Assembly: GCA_030428205.1 (NCBI GenBank)
Contig: JAUIBK010000023.1
Span: 1-64,000, forward strand
Direction of reading: 5' to 3'
From: a bacterium
Lineage (GTDB): Bacteria; Bdellovibrionota_C; UBA2361; RFPC01
Length of the DNA: 64,000 nt
The notes under the pieces are model-generated. The model did not search any database, was not told the origin of the DNA, and saw only the letters and a program-made list of their open reading frames with translations. Shown in pieces: positions 1 through 8,279 of the stretch. Every line of letters begins with the position of its first letter. Position 1 is the stretch's first letter. The position numbers and the translations under genes were made by a program.

Positions 1-94
1 GTAGAGTAAGACGCGTGAAAGCGATCAGCTTTCACACCACGGTACGCGGCGAATATATCTAGAGAGTACGACAAACCTAAGGTTACGGGGTATA
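1..94 (+). repeat. MITE-like repeat, copy 1 (right part only)
   Basis: Right-hand part of the dispersed element that is complete at 8041-8279; the left part lies outside the window. It keeps the hairpin TGAAAGC-GATCA-GCTTTCA (positions 16-34), the tract CGACAAACCT and the terminal TTACGGGGTATATA. Its right end is about 30 bp upstream of the PP2C start codon, so the element forms the leader region of that gene. Confidence 0.75.
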
Positions 95-125
95 TACTTC
101 CCCGAGAGCACTCAAAGGAGGAGAG

Positions 126-1376
126 ATGAAAGTCCATTCTGCTGGAAAAACTGAGAAAGGCCCTATACGAGAAGCCAATGAAGACGCCATTCTCATCGAC
201 GAGCAATTAGGTCTCTACATCGTTTGTGATGGTATGGGTGGGGTTACTGGTGGAGCGCGTGCTTCAAAGATTGCCACCAAGGCGGTTCAAAAATGCATCG
301 AGGAACTTCAAAGCTCCCTCGAGCACCCTCTTACTTCCCATACGGATCGACAACACCTCGCAAATGTATTACGTGGAGCTATTCTTTTTGCGTGTAGTAA
401 GATCTATCAAGAGAGCATCGATCATCCAGAACTCGCCGGAATGGGCACCACACTTACCGCTGTGCTTATTCGTGATGGCGTTGCGGTGATGGGTCATGTT
501 GGAGATTCAAGACTTTACCTTGTCCGCGATAGTACTCTCCATCAACTCTCCTCCGATCATACTGTAGTACAAGAAATGGTCTTACAAGGCGTCCTTACCC
601 CCGAAGAGGCCCTCTTCAGTCCACATCGCCACGTGCTCTCACGAGCACTTGGCGTCAGTGAAGCAATTCAAGTGGACACCCTTATCTTCGATCTCTTACT
701 CGACGACCGACTTGTTCTCGTTTCTGACGGCGTCTTTGATGTTTTTTCTACTCAGTCTGAACTTGCATCGCTCTTTTCAGCAAAAAAATCACCAGCCGAA
801 CTCTCACTGCATTGCATCCAGAAGTCACTTGATGCACAAAGCGAAGACAATGTTTCGGTAATTGTTCTTCATATAGAGACAAGCGAAGAGCAACACGAAT
901 CAGACCAAGCACACCACGGCGAGGTCTCTCTCAAACTTGATCGCCTGCAAAAGATGTATCTCTTTCAAGACTTAGATCTGCCAATTGTTGTTCGTCTTGT
1001 AGAGCGCTCTATGGTGCGCACACTCTCTGAAGGAGAAAAACTCTTCCAAGAAGGAGATGCAGGTAACACTCTCTATATAATTCTACGTGGAAAGCTCGAA
1101 GTGGTTTATAGTGAAAAAGTGATTGCTACACTTGAGGAAGGAAACCATGTTGGTGAAATGTCTCTTCTTGGTGACTCGCCTCGTACTGCTACCGTGCAAG
1201 CACATTCGAATACGACCGTACTAGAGCTCTCACGTGACGAACTCCTCGCCGTTGCACGAGAAGAACCGCATTCGGGAGTTGATCTCTTTTATGCTCTGTC
1301 GCGGGAACTGAGTAGCCGCTTGCGAACGGCAAATGAGAAGATTGATCACCTAGGGAGCTCAACAAGCCAATCCTAG
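126..1376 (+). CDS. PP2C-type Ser/Thr phosphatase with C-terminal cyclic-nucleotide-binding domain
   Basis: 416 aa, cytosolic. Residues 1-250 are a PP2C phosphatase: the metal ligands are visible as ANEDA (about 17-21), CDGMGG (34-39), GHVGDSRLYL (about 122-131), LVSDG (about 197) and SEDNVSV (about 238). Residues about 275-400 form a cNMP-binding fold with the phosphate-cassette signature GEMSLLGDSPRTATV. Such proteins remove phosphate from Ser/Thr in metal-dependent fashion; here activity may be gated by cAMP or c-di-GMP-like ligands (inference). The start is supported by AAAGGAGG at 115-122. No partner kinase lies nearby. The gene directly follows the right end of repeat copy 1. Confidence 0.93.
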   Translation: MKVHSAGKTEKGPIREANEDAILIDEQLGLYIVCDGMGGVTGGARASKIATKAVQKCIEELQSSLEHPLTSHTDRQHLANVLRGAILFACSKIYQESIDHPELAGMGTTLTAVLIRDGVAVMGHVGDSRLYLVRDSTLHQLSSDHTVVQEMVLQGVLTPEEALFSPHRHVLSRALGVSEAIQVDTLIFDLLLDDRLVLVSDGVFDVFSTQSELASLFSAKKSPAELSLHCIQKSLDAQSEDNVSVIVLHIETSEEQHESDQAHHGEVSLKLDRLQKMYLFQDLDLPIVVRLVERSMVRTLSEGEKLFQEGDAGNTLYIILRGKLEVVYSEKVIATLEEGNHVGEMSLLGDSPRTATVQAHSNTTVLELSRDELLAVAREEPHSGVDLFYALSRELSSRLRTANEKIDHLGSSTSQS

Positions 1377-1515
1377 CCAGCATTATTCATGCAGAACGTA
1401 GGCGAGACCTCTCTTGCGCTTCATCTTGCTCTCAATACTCAATTATACCAGGCTTCGTGGTTGGCCTTCATTTCCTCTAGGGCAGGGGGGTATGTTAATC
1501 GTACAAATCTGCTGG

Positions 1516-3123
1516 TTAGGAGAAAGTACAAGCAGTATACGTCTCCGGCACCTCTTCAGACACTCCGAGATTTGTTGTATGTGCTGTATTAATTCGTCGA
1601 CGAAGTTTTCGTATCCCTTTCATTGACTTCTGCGCTCGCTTGAGCCGACGCACCGCTTGGCGGCCAAGGTCGCGAAGCTCCTCAGAGCGCTCACGGTAAA
1701 CGTCGAGTGACTCAACGTTGCTGGTCGTGACACAAAACTCAGACGATGGGCACTGTGAGAGAATATTTGGCAATGTCCAAGAGAGCACCCAGTTTGCTAT
1801 CTGCAACTCATGAGCAGCATTTTCCGTCTCTTCAACCCACTGGCGAATCTTCTTACGTTTTGTTTTTTTCTTCAAACGCTTTGTCGCACGTAGGATGAGC
1901 TTTTCTTGATGCTTGGCACCACCATCAAGTTCGAACTGAAGGTGTGTAATATCAACTGAGGCACATCCTTCACATGCTGTACCATCACCTCCACATATCC
2001 CACACTCATCTACCGTGAGGGTACTTCCAGGAATTCCGTCACAACCGATAATCGGGCTACAGTCAGAGAGATCAAGGAGATCGAAATCGGCATTGCAAGT
2101 GAGTCCACCTGCATCATCACAAACATACTCACCTTCAACAAGACACTCGCCTTCTCCCGCACCACACACCTCTCCAAGATCAGGGAAGTTTTCATCGATC
2201 TGACCATCACAGTTATTATCGATTCCGTCACACAACTCTGCACCTGGTTGCTCCTCCTGCTCGCACTCACAGTTGTCGTTAATAAATCCTGGTTCACAGA
2301 TTCCAGGAAGTCCAGTCCCACACTCTGTTCCTGGCAATACTGTCCCGTTCGGTACACCATCACAATCAGCGCAACTTGTATTATAAAGAATGTCTGTTGG
2401 GGCAAGGCACTCCCCACACTCATCAAAAACAGAACCATTACTATCTGGAACCAGCTCACAATTACCATTGGTCACGAACCGCAAAAAATCCATATCAAGA
2501 GCCGGTGTATCACCTCTGACAATAAGTTCGAGAGCGCCAATACAAGTCACATCAGCCCCACCGCCTGGGCCTATTGCAGAGGGAGCATGAAACGCAAAAG
2601 GAAGTTGGTTAATGGTAATCTCGCCAACGGGCTCAACAAATGTTTGTGAGTACGAAGAGAACGTTAGTCCAGTCGGATCGTTACTGTCATAGGCAACAAT
2701 AATGAGCTCAAACGCATGATCGTAATGCACATCCTCTAATAAAAAAGCAGTGGCTCCATCTTGCGTGAGATCGAGGCATCCAAGTCCATTATATGTAAGA
2801 GTATCAGCAAGGAGCTCACCGTCCCAATGCATCTTTGTGACACCCGTTGTACCAGAATCTTGTGAATGCGCTGCCACTGGATCAGCGTTGGGAACAAAAG
2901 GTTCTATCCGCATTCGCACACCACCAGCACCACCAGAAAGATTCGCCTCAAGAGAACGAGTGCCACCAACGGCCGTCGGAGCTTCAATCGAACTGAAGTC
3001 AACCTCATGTGAAGGGTACGCCTCTACCTCTTGAACCCCCTCAAAGTCATCAAGGACAATAGCCTGCGAAGCAGGAAGACAGAAAAAGAACGACAAAACA
3101 CACGCAATAGTTCTATAGAACAT
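1516..3123 (-). CDS. Secreted Cys-rich protein with MopE-type metal-binding motif
   Basis: 535 aa with a signal peptide (about 1-21). Residues 22-220 look like a beta-rich carbohydrate-binding-like module. Residues 222-388 are Cys-rich and contain the MopE-type motif CDGIDNNCDGQIDENF (298-313), a motif known from myxobacterial and methanotroph surface proteins and thought to bind metal, plus the segment DECGICGGDGTAC (372-384). Residues 400-520 are helical and strongly basic (KRLKKKTKRKK). Surface or secreted localisation is inferred. It stands alone, convergent with the phosphatase gene. The substrate and role are unknown; the MopE assignment rests on the motif only. Confidence 0.75.
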   Translation of the reverse strand: MFYRTIACVLSFFFCLPASQAIVLDDFEGVQEVEAYPSHEVDFSSIEAPTAVGGTRSLEANLSGGAGGVRMRIEPFVPNADPVAAHSQDSGTTGVTKMHWDGELLADTLTYNGLGCLDLTQDGATAFLLEDVHYDHAFELIIVAYDSNDPTGLTFSSYSQTFVEPVGEITINQLPFAFHAPSAIGPGGGADVTCIGALELIVRGDTPALDMDFLRFVTNGNCELVPDSNGSVFDECGECLAPTDILYNTSCADCDGVPNGTVLPGTECGTGLPGICEPGFINDNCECEQEEQPGAELCDGIDNNCDGQIDENFPDLGEVCGAGEGECLVEGEYVCDDAGGLTCNADFDLLDLSDCSPIIGCDGIPGSTLTVDECGICGGDGTACEGCASVDITHLQFELDGGAKHQEKLILRATKRLKKKTKRKKIRQWVEETENAAHELQIANWVLSWTLPNILSQCPSSEFCVTTSNVESLDVYRERSEELRDLGRQAVRRLKRAQKSMKGIRKLRRRINTAHTTNLGVSEEVPETYTACTFS

Positions 3124-3354
3124 GTACGAACTCCTAGGGAATGAAAATCAATATTGAGGGAGTGCTACCCAAGCAGAGTGTCGTGTATGAAACGTAGTTT
3201 TGACAAGAGGGAATCTCACTAAATCACTCCTGGCAAAGCTGAAGTCAAGATGCTCCCAAGAAGGTCATAGTCCTGTCGTCACCTCAACAACCCGCTGATC
3301 TGCTAGGAGAAGGTATTTCTCTGCTTTTTCCTAACGTAATGGGTGAGAATGTGC

Positions 3355-4449
3355 CTACCAATTAAGGCCAACGGAAACAAGCGCATGGTCAGAGGCCTCC
3401 TCTGGCTCATAGTATACACCTCCGAGGTACCTCCCCTCTGTACCTGACCGTTCACTTGCAAAGCCAACGGTCTCTGCCGGGATAAGAATATCATCAAGCC
3501 AAGAGAACGTATTTTCATACCGGTACGTACCAGGGCGCATACGAATTCGCTCATCATTCGTTAAAACGCTAAAGAGACTTGCTGGAAGCGCAACTCCAGG
3601 AGTACACAATGGCACCCCACGTTTGTTGAGACGACACGGAGCTGATCCTTGAAAATGTTTCAGTGTCAGAGCCCCACTTAAAATACGAGCACTCGCAACA
3701 TCAAAGTTGCTATTGCGATCTCCGAGCACGACAAGCAAAGACTCTCCAGAAGCAAATGACTCCTCGTGTCGGCGTAACACAATACGACGCAAGGCCTCTG
3801 CCATCTCCATCCGCAATGTTTCCCATTCAAGCTCAGCAGGATCTTTACTGTTAAAGGCTCTCGATTTGAAATGAAAATTAACGAGCGTGACTAACTTTGT
3901 CCCAGTATCTCCTTTCCCGTGAACCTGTAACTGAAGTTCATAGGGGCCACGCACAAACTCTCTCGGCTTTTGTTCTTCAGTAATTTTTGGCAATTCAACC
4001 CGCGCATAGGAGAGCGTGTTGACAACCTCACCTCGATCAGAGGCCACCAGATACCCGTTTCTTGAAATCTTACTATTCGTTGGTCCCGCATAGGCTAAAA
4101 AAGTTCGGTTCGTACGTGCTTTTATCTGAGAGGCAAGGTGCTCTAAAGCGGCTTTGGCTTTGGCTTGTGTTGCCCCAAGCAGTTCTTGTACCGCGATCAC
4201 ATCACATTGAGCCTTTACGAATCTCTTTATGAGCGCTGATTCTTTTTCTGCAAGAAGTGTTTTCGTCATCTTCTTATCACGACGGTGCACATCATCGATC
4301 GAGCCATAATTTTCTAGGTTTTGACTACAGACAACCAACTCCGGTTTTCCACGCTCATCATACTCGTAAGCAAGGCTTGCTATCCGCGGCTGTGCAGCCA
4401 CCTCAACAGCACAAAGGAACAAAAGAGAGGGAAACAATAACCGCAACAC
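3355..4449 (-). CDS. Endonuclease/exonuclease/phosphatase (EEP) family protein, secreted
   Basis: 364 aa from GTG at 4449. This start is preferred over longer in-frame starts because it gives a clean signal peptide (VLRLLFPSLLFLCAVEVAAQ), has AGGAGT just upstream, and begins 11 bp after the stop of the RuvC-like gene. EEP-fold motifs are visible in order: VVCSQNLENYG, DVIAVQELLG (metal-binding Glu), VNFHFKSRA, LVVLGDRNSNF (Asp/Asn), SWLDDIL and the C-terminal ASDHALVSVGL (catalytic Asp-His). The family hydrolyses phosphodiester bonds in DNA, RNA or lipid head groups. With export predicted, an extracellular DNase or phosphodiesterase role is likely, but the substrate cannot be read from sequence. 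Confidence 0.82.
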   Translation of the reverse strand: MLRLLFPSLLFLCAVEVAAQPRIASLAYEYDERGKPELVVCSQNLENYGSIDDVHRRDKKMTKTLLAEKESALIKRFVKAQCDVIAVQELLGATQAKAKAALEHLASQIKARTNRTFLAYAGPTNSKISRNGYLVASDRGEVVNTLSYARVELPKITEEQKPREFVRGPYELQLQVHGKGDTGTKLVTLVNFHFKSRAFNSKDPAELEWETLRMEMAEALRRIVLRRHEESFASGESLLVVLGDRNSNFDVASARILSGALTLKHFQGSAPCRLNKRGVPLCTPGVALPASLFSVLTNDERIRMRPGTYRYENTFSWLDDILIPAETVGFASERSGTEGRYLGGVYYEPEEASDHALVSVGLNW

Positions 4450-4459
4450 GAATAGACTC

Positions 4460-5068
4460 CTATGATCGAGTTCGTAGACTTTGTGAGGTCGAGAAGAATT
4501 CTTCAAATGGTTGCCCTGTCGCAGCCGCTTGTGAGACACGAGACAAACCATAGGCTCCAATGAGAACAGCATCGACCACATCTTGATGCTTCTTTAAATG
4601 TGTAAGGCTATTCTCAAAACCGATACGCTCAAGAGCATCTCCATAGAGTCGAGAGACAACCTCTAACGCCGAGTGTTTGACGACTTCTCTCTTGAGCTGT
4701 TTGCCACGCAATCCTACCACTTCAAACTGTACTGAGCGTGGGTGAATTCGACCCGGAACACGAGCTCCAAACTCTCGAGCCAAAGTCTCAAAGATACTCC
4801 TCACTTGCTCAACGAGAAGCGCCGCTCGTGGATCTCGCATTGTGGTCGGGGCTTCACACACCACCATATCCCTCTCTCCGAGCGATAGCTTGTCATAGAT
4901 CTGAGACACCTTCGACTGCAAATCCTCAAACCGGCTTGCAATGGGGTGCGAGGCAGGAAGTGATTTTACCTTTCCTACAGCAAGCAGGGATTCATCTCTC
5001 ATGTTAAAGAGTGCCCATCCCGAACAAGTAAGACTCGGATCAACTGCAAAAAAACGACCGTGCTCCAT
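4460..5068 (-). CDS. RuvC-like Holliday junction resolvase (RNase H fold)
   Basis: 202 aa. The RuvC catalytic tetrad is visible: D10 in FAVDPSLTCSGWALF, E72 in VVCEAP, and D163/D166 in HQDVVDAVLIG. RuvC family members cleave four-way DNA junctions in the cytosol. The protein is somewhat longer than canonical RuvC (about 170 aa) and its first motif reads DPSLTCSG rather than DPGLxxxG, so it may be a divergent or phage-type member. No ruvA or ruvB lies nearby. It is transcribed just ahead of the EEP nuclease with a 10-bp gap, suggesting one transcript. Confidence 0.75.
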   Translation of the reverse strand: MEHGRFFAVDPSLTCSGWALFNMRDESLLAVGKVKSLPASHPIASRFEDLQSKVSQIYDKLSLGERDMVVCEAPTTMRDPRAALLVEQVRSIFETLAREFGARVPGRIHPRSVQFEVVGLRGKQLKREVVKHSALEVVSRLYGDALERIGFENSLTHLKKHQDVVDAVLIGAYGLSRVSQAAATGQPFEEFFSTSQSLRTRS

Positions 5069-5192
5069 ATAACCTTATGATATTACTACTGAGTGCTAAG
5101 CACCACTACTGTTTCAGTCTTGATTTTCTGCAACAATCATGCGGGATTGCATTTCCTATAGTGATGTACCATCATAAATCACCCATATGTAG

Positions 5193-5236
5193 ACCAAGCC
5201 TCAGAGAAAATGCGAGCATTTTCTCTGAGGCTTGGT
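5193..5236. promoter_or_regulatory. 21-bp perfect hairpin upstream of pdhA
   Basis: Arms 5193-5213 and 5216-5236 are perfectly complementary around a two-base centre. The hairpin lies in the divergent gap between the RuvC-like gene and pdhA, 37 bp before the pdhA start. No T-run follows, and no upstream gene on this strand needs a terminator here, so it may act in the pdhA leader (inference). The rest of the 5069-5273 gap shows nothing clear. Confidence 0.5.
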
Positions 5237-5273
5237 AAATTGCCAACTATATTGAGAGAAGAAAAGAGAACCC

Positions 5274-6239
5274 ATGGATCAAGATCTTATCGCAGATCTC
5301 TACCGACAGATGCTTCAGATCCGTCGATTTGAAGAAGAGGCAGCTCGTCTCTATACCGAGCGCAAAATCGGAGGCTTTCTACACCTCTATATCGGACAAG
5401 AAGCAGTGGCTGTTGGCGCTCTCTCAGTGCTTGAGCCTCAAGATCAAGTCATGACCGGTTACCGTTGTCACGGACACTATCTTGCACGAGGAGGAAATGC
5501 TCGTGCTGGTATGGCTGAGCTTCTTGGAAAAGCAACCGGGTGTGCCCAAGGGCGTGGTGGCTCAATGCATTTCTATAATGTTGAAGATAACTTTCTTGGT
5601 GGCTGGGGAATTGTTGGCGCACAGGTACCTGTTTCCGCGGGTGTAGCATTTGCCCAAAAGTACAAAAAAGACAATGGGGTTACACTCTGTTTTCTTGGAG
5701 ATGGAGCCATCAATATCGGCTCTTTCCACGAAGGAATGTCACTTGCTTCCTTATGGAAACTCCCAGTTATTTACATCATTGAAAACAACCAATTTGCTAT
5801 GGGCACTCCTCTCGAGCGAACAGCCCCAAGCGAGGATCTCTCTATTCGTGCCTTAGGTTATCCAATGGCGAGTGCAACCGTTGACGGACACGACATCTTT
5901 GAAGTCCGTTCAGCCGTACACTCTGCCGCTCAACGTGCTCGTGAACAAAAATTACCGACACTCCTTGAGATAAAAACCTATCGCTACCGAGGGCACTCCA
6001 TGGCAGATCCGGCAAAATACCGGACAAAAGAAGAGCTCGAGGCTCAAAAAGCACTCGACCCAATCTTCACTCTTGGAGAAAAAATGGACTCACTCGGCAT
6101 GAACGATCTCCGAGAGAAGATCGATCAAGAGATCGAAAACGAAATTCAAGATGCTGTCCAATTCGCCGAAGAGTCTCCCTTCCCTGACGAAAGCACTGCT
6201 CTTGATTACGCCTACGTATCTTACAACTACCCTTCCTAA
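5274..6239 (+). CDS. pdhA: Pyruvate dehydrogenase E1 component, alpha subunit
   Basis: 321 aa, the usual length for the alpha subunit of the heterotetrameric E1. It shows RRFEEEAARLYTERKIGGFLHLYIGQEA near the N-terminus (given in pieces: RRFEEEAARLY, GGFLHLYIGQEA), the phosphorylation-loop region GRGGSMHF, and the thiamine-diphosphate motif GDGAINIGSFHEG...ENN (about 143-172). The enzyme decarboxylates pyruvate and passes the acetyl group to lipoyl-E2. It is followed 4 bp later by the beta subunit; no E2 or E3 gene is in the window. A related branched-chain or acetoin dehydrogenase cannot be wholly excluded, but the motifs fit PdhA best. Confidence 0.93.
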   Translation: MDQDLIADLYRQMLQIRRFEEEAARLYTERKIGGFLHLYIGQEAVAVGALSVLEPQDQVMTGYRCHGHYLARGGNARAGMAELLGKATGCAQGRGGSMHFYNVEDNFLGGWGIVGAQVPVSAGVAFAQKYKKDNGVTLCFLGDGAINIGSFHEGMSLASLWKLPVIYIIENNQFAMGTPLERTAPSEDLSIRALGYPMASATVDGHDIFEVRSAVHSAAQRAREQKLPTLLEIKTYRYRGHSMADPAKYRTKEELEAQKALDPIFTLGEKMDSLGMNDLREKIDQEIENEIQDAVQFAEESPFPDESTALDYAYVSYNYPS

Positions 6240-6243
6240 CGAT

Positions 6244-7263
6244 ATGCAAACTGAAACACTTCAGAACACACCATCAGAACAGGTCGCTATGAGAGAAATT
6301 GCAATTCGAGACGCCCTTCGTGAAGCCATGTCAGAGGAGATGCGCCTCGACGAGCGTGTCTTTCTTATGGGAGAAGAGGTTGGGCACTATAACGGCGCCT
6401 ACAAGTGCTCACGCGGCATGCTTGAAGAGTTTGGAGCCGATCGCGTCATCGACACTCCTATCGCCGAAAACGGCTTTGCAGGTATTGGAGTAGGGGCTGC
6501 AATGATGGGTCTTAGACCAATTATTGAGTTTATGACCTTCAATTTTTCGCTCGTCGCTATCGATCAGATACTCAATACGGCTGCGAAGGCACACCTTATG
6601 TCTGCCGGCCAACTCTCTTGCCCCATGGTCTTTCGTGGTGCTGGTGGCGCTGCGTATCAGCTTGGTGCACAACACGCCAATAGCTTTGAGCAGTTCTACG
6701 CAAACACTCCTGGGCTTATCGTGGTTGCACCTTCTACACCGTACGATATGAAAGGGCTGCTCAAGTCTGCAATCCGGGATGACAACCCAGTAGTTTTTTT
6801 CGAGTCTGAGTTGACCTACAGTCTCAAGGGCCCTGTCCCTGAAGAAGAGTACACCATTCCTATCGGAGTTGCCGACGTCAAACGCGAAGGAAGCGATGTA
6901 ACTCTTATCACTTGGTCTAAGAACGTTTTCCTAACACTCAAAGCGGCCGAAAAGCTTGCCGCTGATGGCATCTCAGCTGAGGTCATCGATCTTCGCTCAC
7001 TCCGTCCGTTAGACACCGAAGCAATTGCAAGATCGCTTAAGAAAACAAACCGTACAGTCATCATTCAGGAACAACATGAAATGGCTAGCTACGGAGCTTT
7101 CTTAAGCCACCATATAAGCACAGAGCTCTTCGATTATCTCGATGCGCCTGTATCGCTCATCTCTTGTCCTGATGTGCCGATGCCTTACTCAAAAGCACTC
7201 GAGAAAGTCATCTTGCCTTCTGAAGAGCAGGTAGTTGAAGCGGCCAAAAAAGTCCTCAGCTAA
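6244..7263 (+). CDS. pdhB: Pyruvate dehydrogenase E1 component, beta subunit
   Basis: 339 aa from ATG 6244, which lies 4 bp after the pdhA stop; longer in-frame starts would overlap pdhA, and ATG 6289 is an alternative. Family motifs are MREIAIRDALREAM, VFLMGEEVGHYNGAYK, RVIDTPIAENGFAGIGVGAA and the C-terminal transketolase domain with VTLITWSKN and EVIDLRSLRPLDTEAI. It forms the alpha2beta2 E1 with the preceding gene. The E1 pair is translationally close and followed by an overlapping gamma-carbonic-anhydrase-like gene, so the three form one operon. Confidence 0.93.
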   Translation: MQTETLQNTPSEQVAMREIAIRDALREAMSEEMRLDERVFLMGEEVGHYNGAYKCSRGMLEEFGADRVIDTPIAENGFAGIGVGAAMMGLRPIIEFMTFNFSLVAIDQILNTAAKAHLMSAGQLSCPMVFRGAGGAAYQLGAQHANSFEQFYANTPGLIVVAPSTPYDMKGLLKSAIRDDNPVVFFESELTYSLKGPVPEEEYTIPIGVADVKREGSDVTLITWSKNVFLTLKAAEKLAADGISAEVIDLRSLRPLDTEAIARSLKKTNRTVIIQEQHEMASYGAFLSHHISTELFDYLDAPVSLISCPDVPMPYSKALEKVILPSEEQVVEAAKKVLS

Positions 7264-7790
7264 TGCCAATTATTCCGTTTCAAGATAAGCACCCTACCAT
7301 TGGAAAAAATGTTTTTATCGCACCTGATGCATGGGTGATAGGCGATGTTACTTTGGCTGACAATGTAACAGTCCTGTTTGGTGCCGTGCTGCGCGGAGAT
7401 ATCTTACCAATCACCGTGGGAGAAGGAAGTAACATACAAGATCATAGCATGTTGCATACCAGTCACGATCAGTCACCGTGCTCTATTGGTGCCGCTGTTA
7501 CGGTTGGTCACCGCGCAATACTCCACGGTTGTTCTGTAAGTGATGGCTGCCTGATTGGTATGGGAGCTACTGTTCTTGATAATGCAACGGTTGGAACCAA
7601 TGCTATCGTTGGTGCACAATCACTTGTTCCTGTCGGAATGGCGATTCCTGAGTCAAAGCTTGCTGTGGGTGTACCTGCGAAAGTACGAAGAGAGGTTACT
7701 GAGGAAGATCGCAAGGTGGTTGAGCTTGGGGTGGAGTCGTATAAAGAAGTTGGGAGTATTTATCAGAAGTATTTTGATCAAACTTCATAA
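7263..7790 (+). CDS. Gamma-carbonic anhydrase-like left-handed beta-helix protein
   Basis: 175 aa with hexapeptide repeats of the left-handed beta-helix type (FIAPDAWVIGDVTL, AVLRGDILPITVGEGSNIQD, TVGHRAILHGC, IGMGATVLDNATV). The metal-binding histidines are visible in HSMLHTSH and GHRAILHGC. The family includes gamma-carbonic anhydrases and PaaY/YrdA proteins. ATG at 7263 overlaps the pdhB stop (TAATG), so it is translationally coupled to pdhAB. A bicarbonate or CoA-thioester-related role next to pyruvate dehydrogenase is inference only. Confidence 0.88.
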   Translation: MPIIPFQDKHPTIGKNVFIAPDAWVIGDVTLADNVTVLFGAVLRGDILPITVGEGSNIQDHSMLHTSHDQSPCSIGAAVTVGHRAILHGCSVSDGCLIGMGATVLDNATVGTNAIVGAQSLVPVGMAIPESKLAVGVPAKVRREVTEEDRKVVELGVESYKEVGSIYQKYFDQTS

Positions 7791-7827
7791 TGCTATTTTC
7801 ACAACACCTCCGTGTCGAAAGAATGTA

Positions 7828-7990
7828 GGCGGAGGCTGATACCAAGAATAAGGCCAAAGCCAAGATATAGGCGGAGGCTGAGAATAAGAGAAAGACGACG
7901 AACAAGGTTTTCTTATTCTTCGCCTCCGCCTGAGCCACTTCCTTAGTCTATATCTTGGCTTTGGCCTTATTCTTGGTATCAGCCTCCGCC
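7828..7990. terminator. 43-bp perfect inverted repeat with nested hairpin
   Basis: Arms 7828-7870 and 7948-7990 are perfect complements over 43 bp. Inside sits a second imperfect hairpin (7870-7889 with 7911-7930). The arms are built from short repeated words (GGCGGAGGCTGA, AAGGCCAAAGCCAAG). It starts 38 bp after the stop of the carbonic-anhydrase-like gene and probably ends that operon, although its length is far beyond a normal terminator. Confidence 0.55.
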
Positions 7991-8040
7991 ACGAGAAAAG
8001 AAACTCACAAAAAAGACCCAACACACAAGACTTTCCAAAC

Positions 8041-8279
8041 TATACTCAATGAGATCAGGTTTGTCGCAAACAAAGCTGAGTTGAGTATAAAAGCGCAACG
8101 CGCTTTTCAAGGCGTCCTCGGGGACGCCGCACGGGAAGTATGCTGCGCTAGCAGCGTATTTCCCTGGGGAAGACAAATATACCCCGTGCAGAAAAACGCG
8201 TGAAAGCGATCAGCTTTCACACCACCATACGTGGCAAGAACATTCAGAGAGCACAACAGACCTGATCTCACGGGGTATA
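8041..8279 (+). repeat. MITE-like structured repeat, copy 2 (complete)
   Basis: Reference copy, 239 bp. Terminal inverted repeats: TATACTCAATGAGATCAGGT at the left (from 8041) pairs with the right end, whose reverse complement begins TATACCCCGTGAGATCAGGT. Internal hairpins: AAAAGCGC/GCGCTTTT (8090-8108), GGCGTCC-TCGG-GGACGCC (8111-8128), GGGAAGTATGCTGC/GCAGCGTATTTCCC (8133-8164) and TGAAAGC/GCTTTCA (8201-8219). ATATACCCCGTG (8178-8189) is a further internal complement of the right end. No protein is encoded. The right end runs into the 3' end of the GH114 gene. Confidence 0.85.

Noticed and set aside
2010..2468. 152-codon frame inside the MopE-like gene, same strand
   Set aside because: Shadow in a different frame of a clear Cys-rich gene, with no RBS or family match.
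7955..8203. Open frame across the inverted repeat and element copy 2
   Set aside because: Translation follows hairpin and repeat sequence only; similar text arises wherever the element occurs, so it is repeat-derived.
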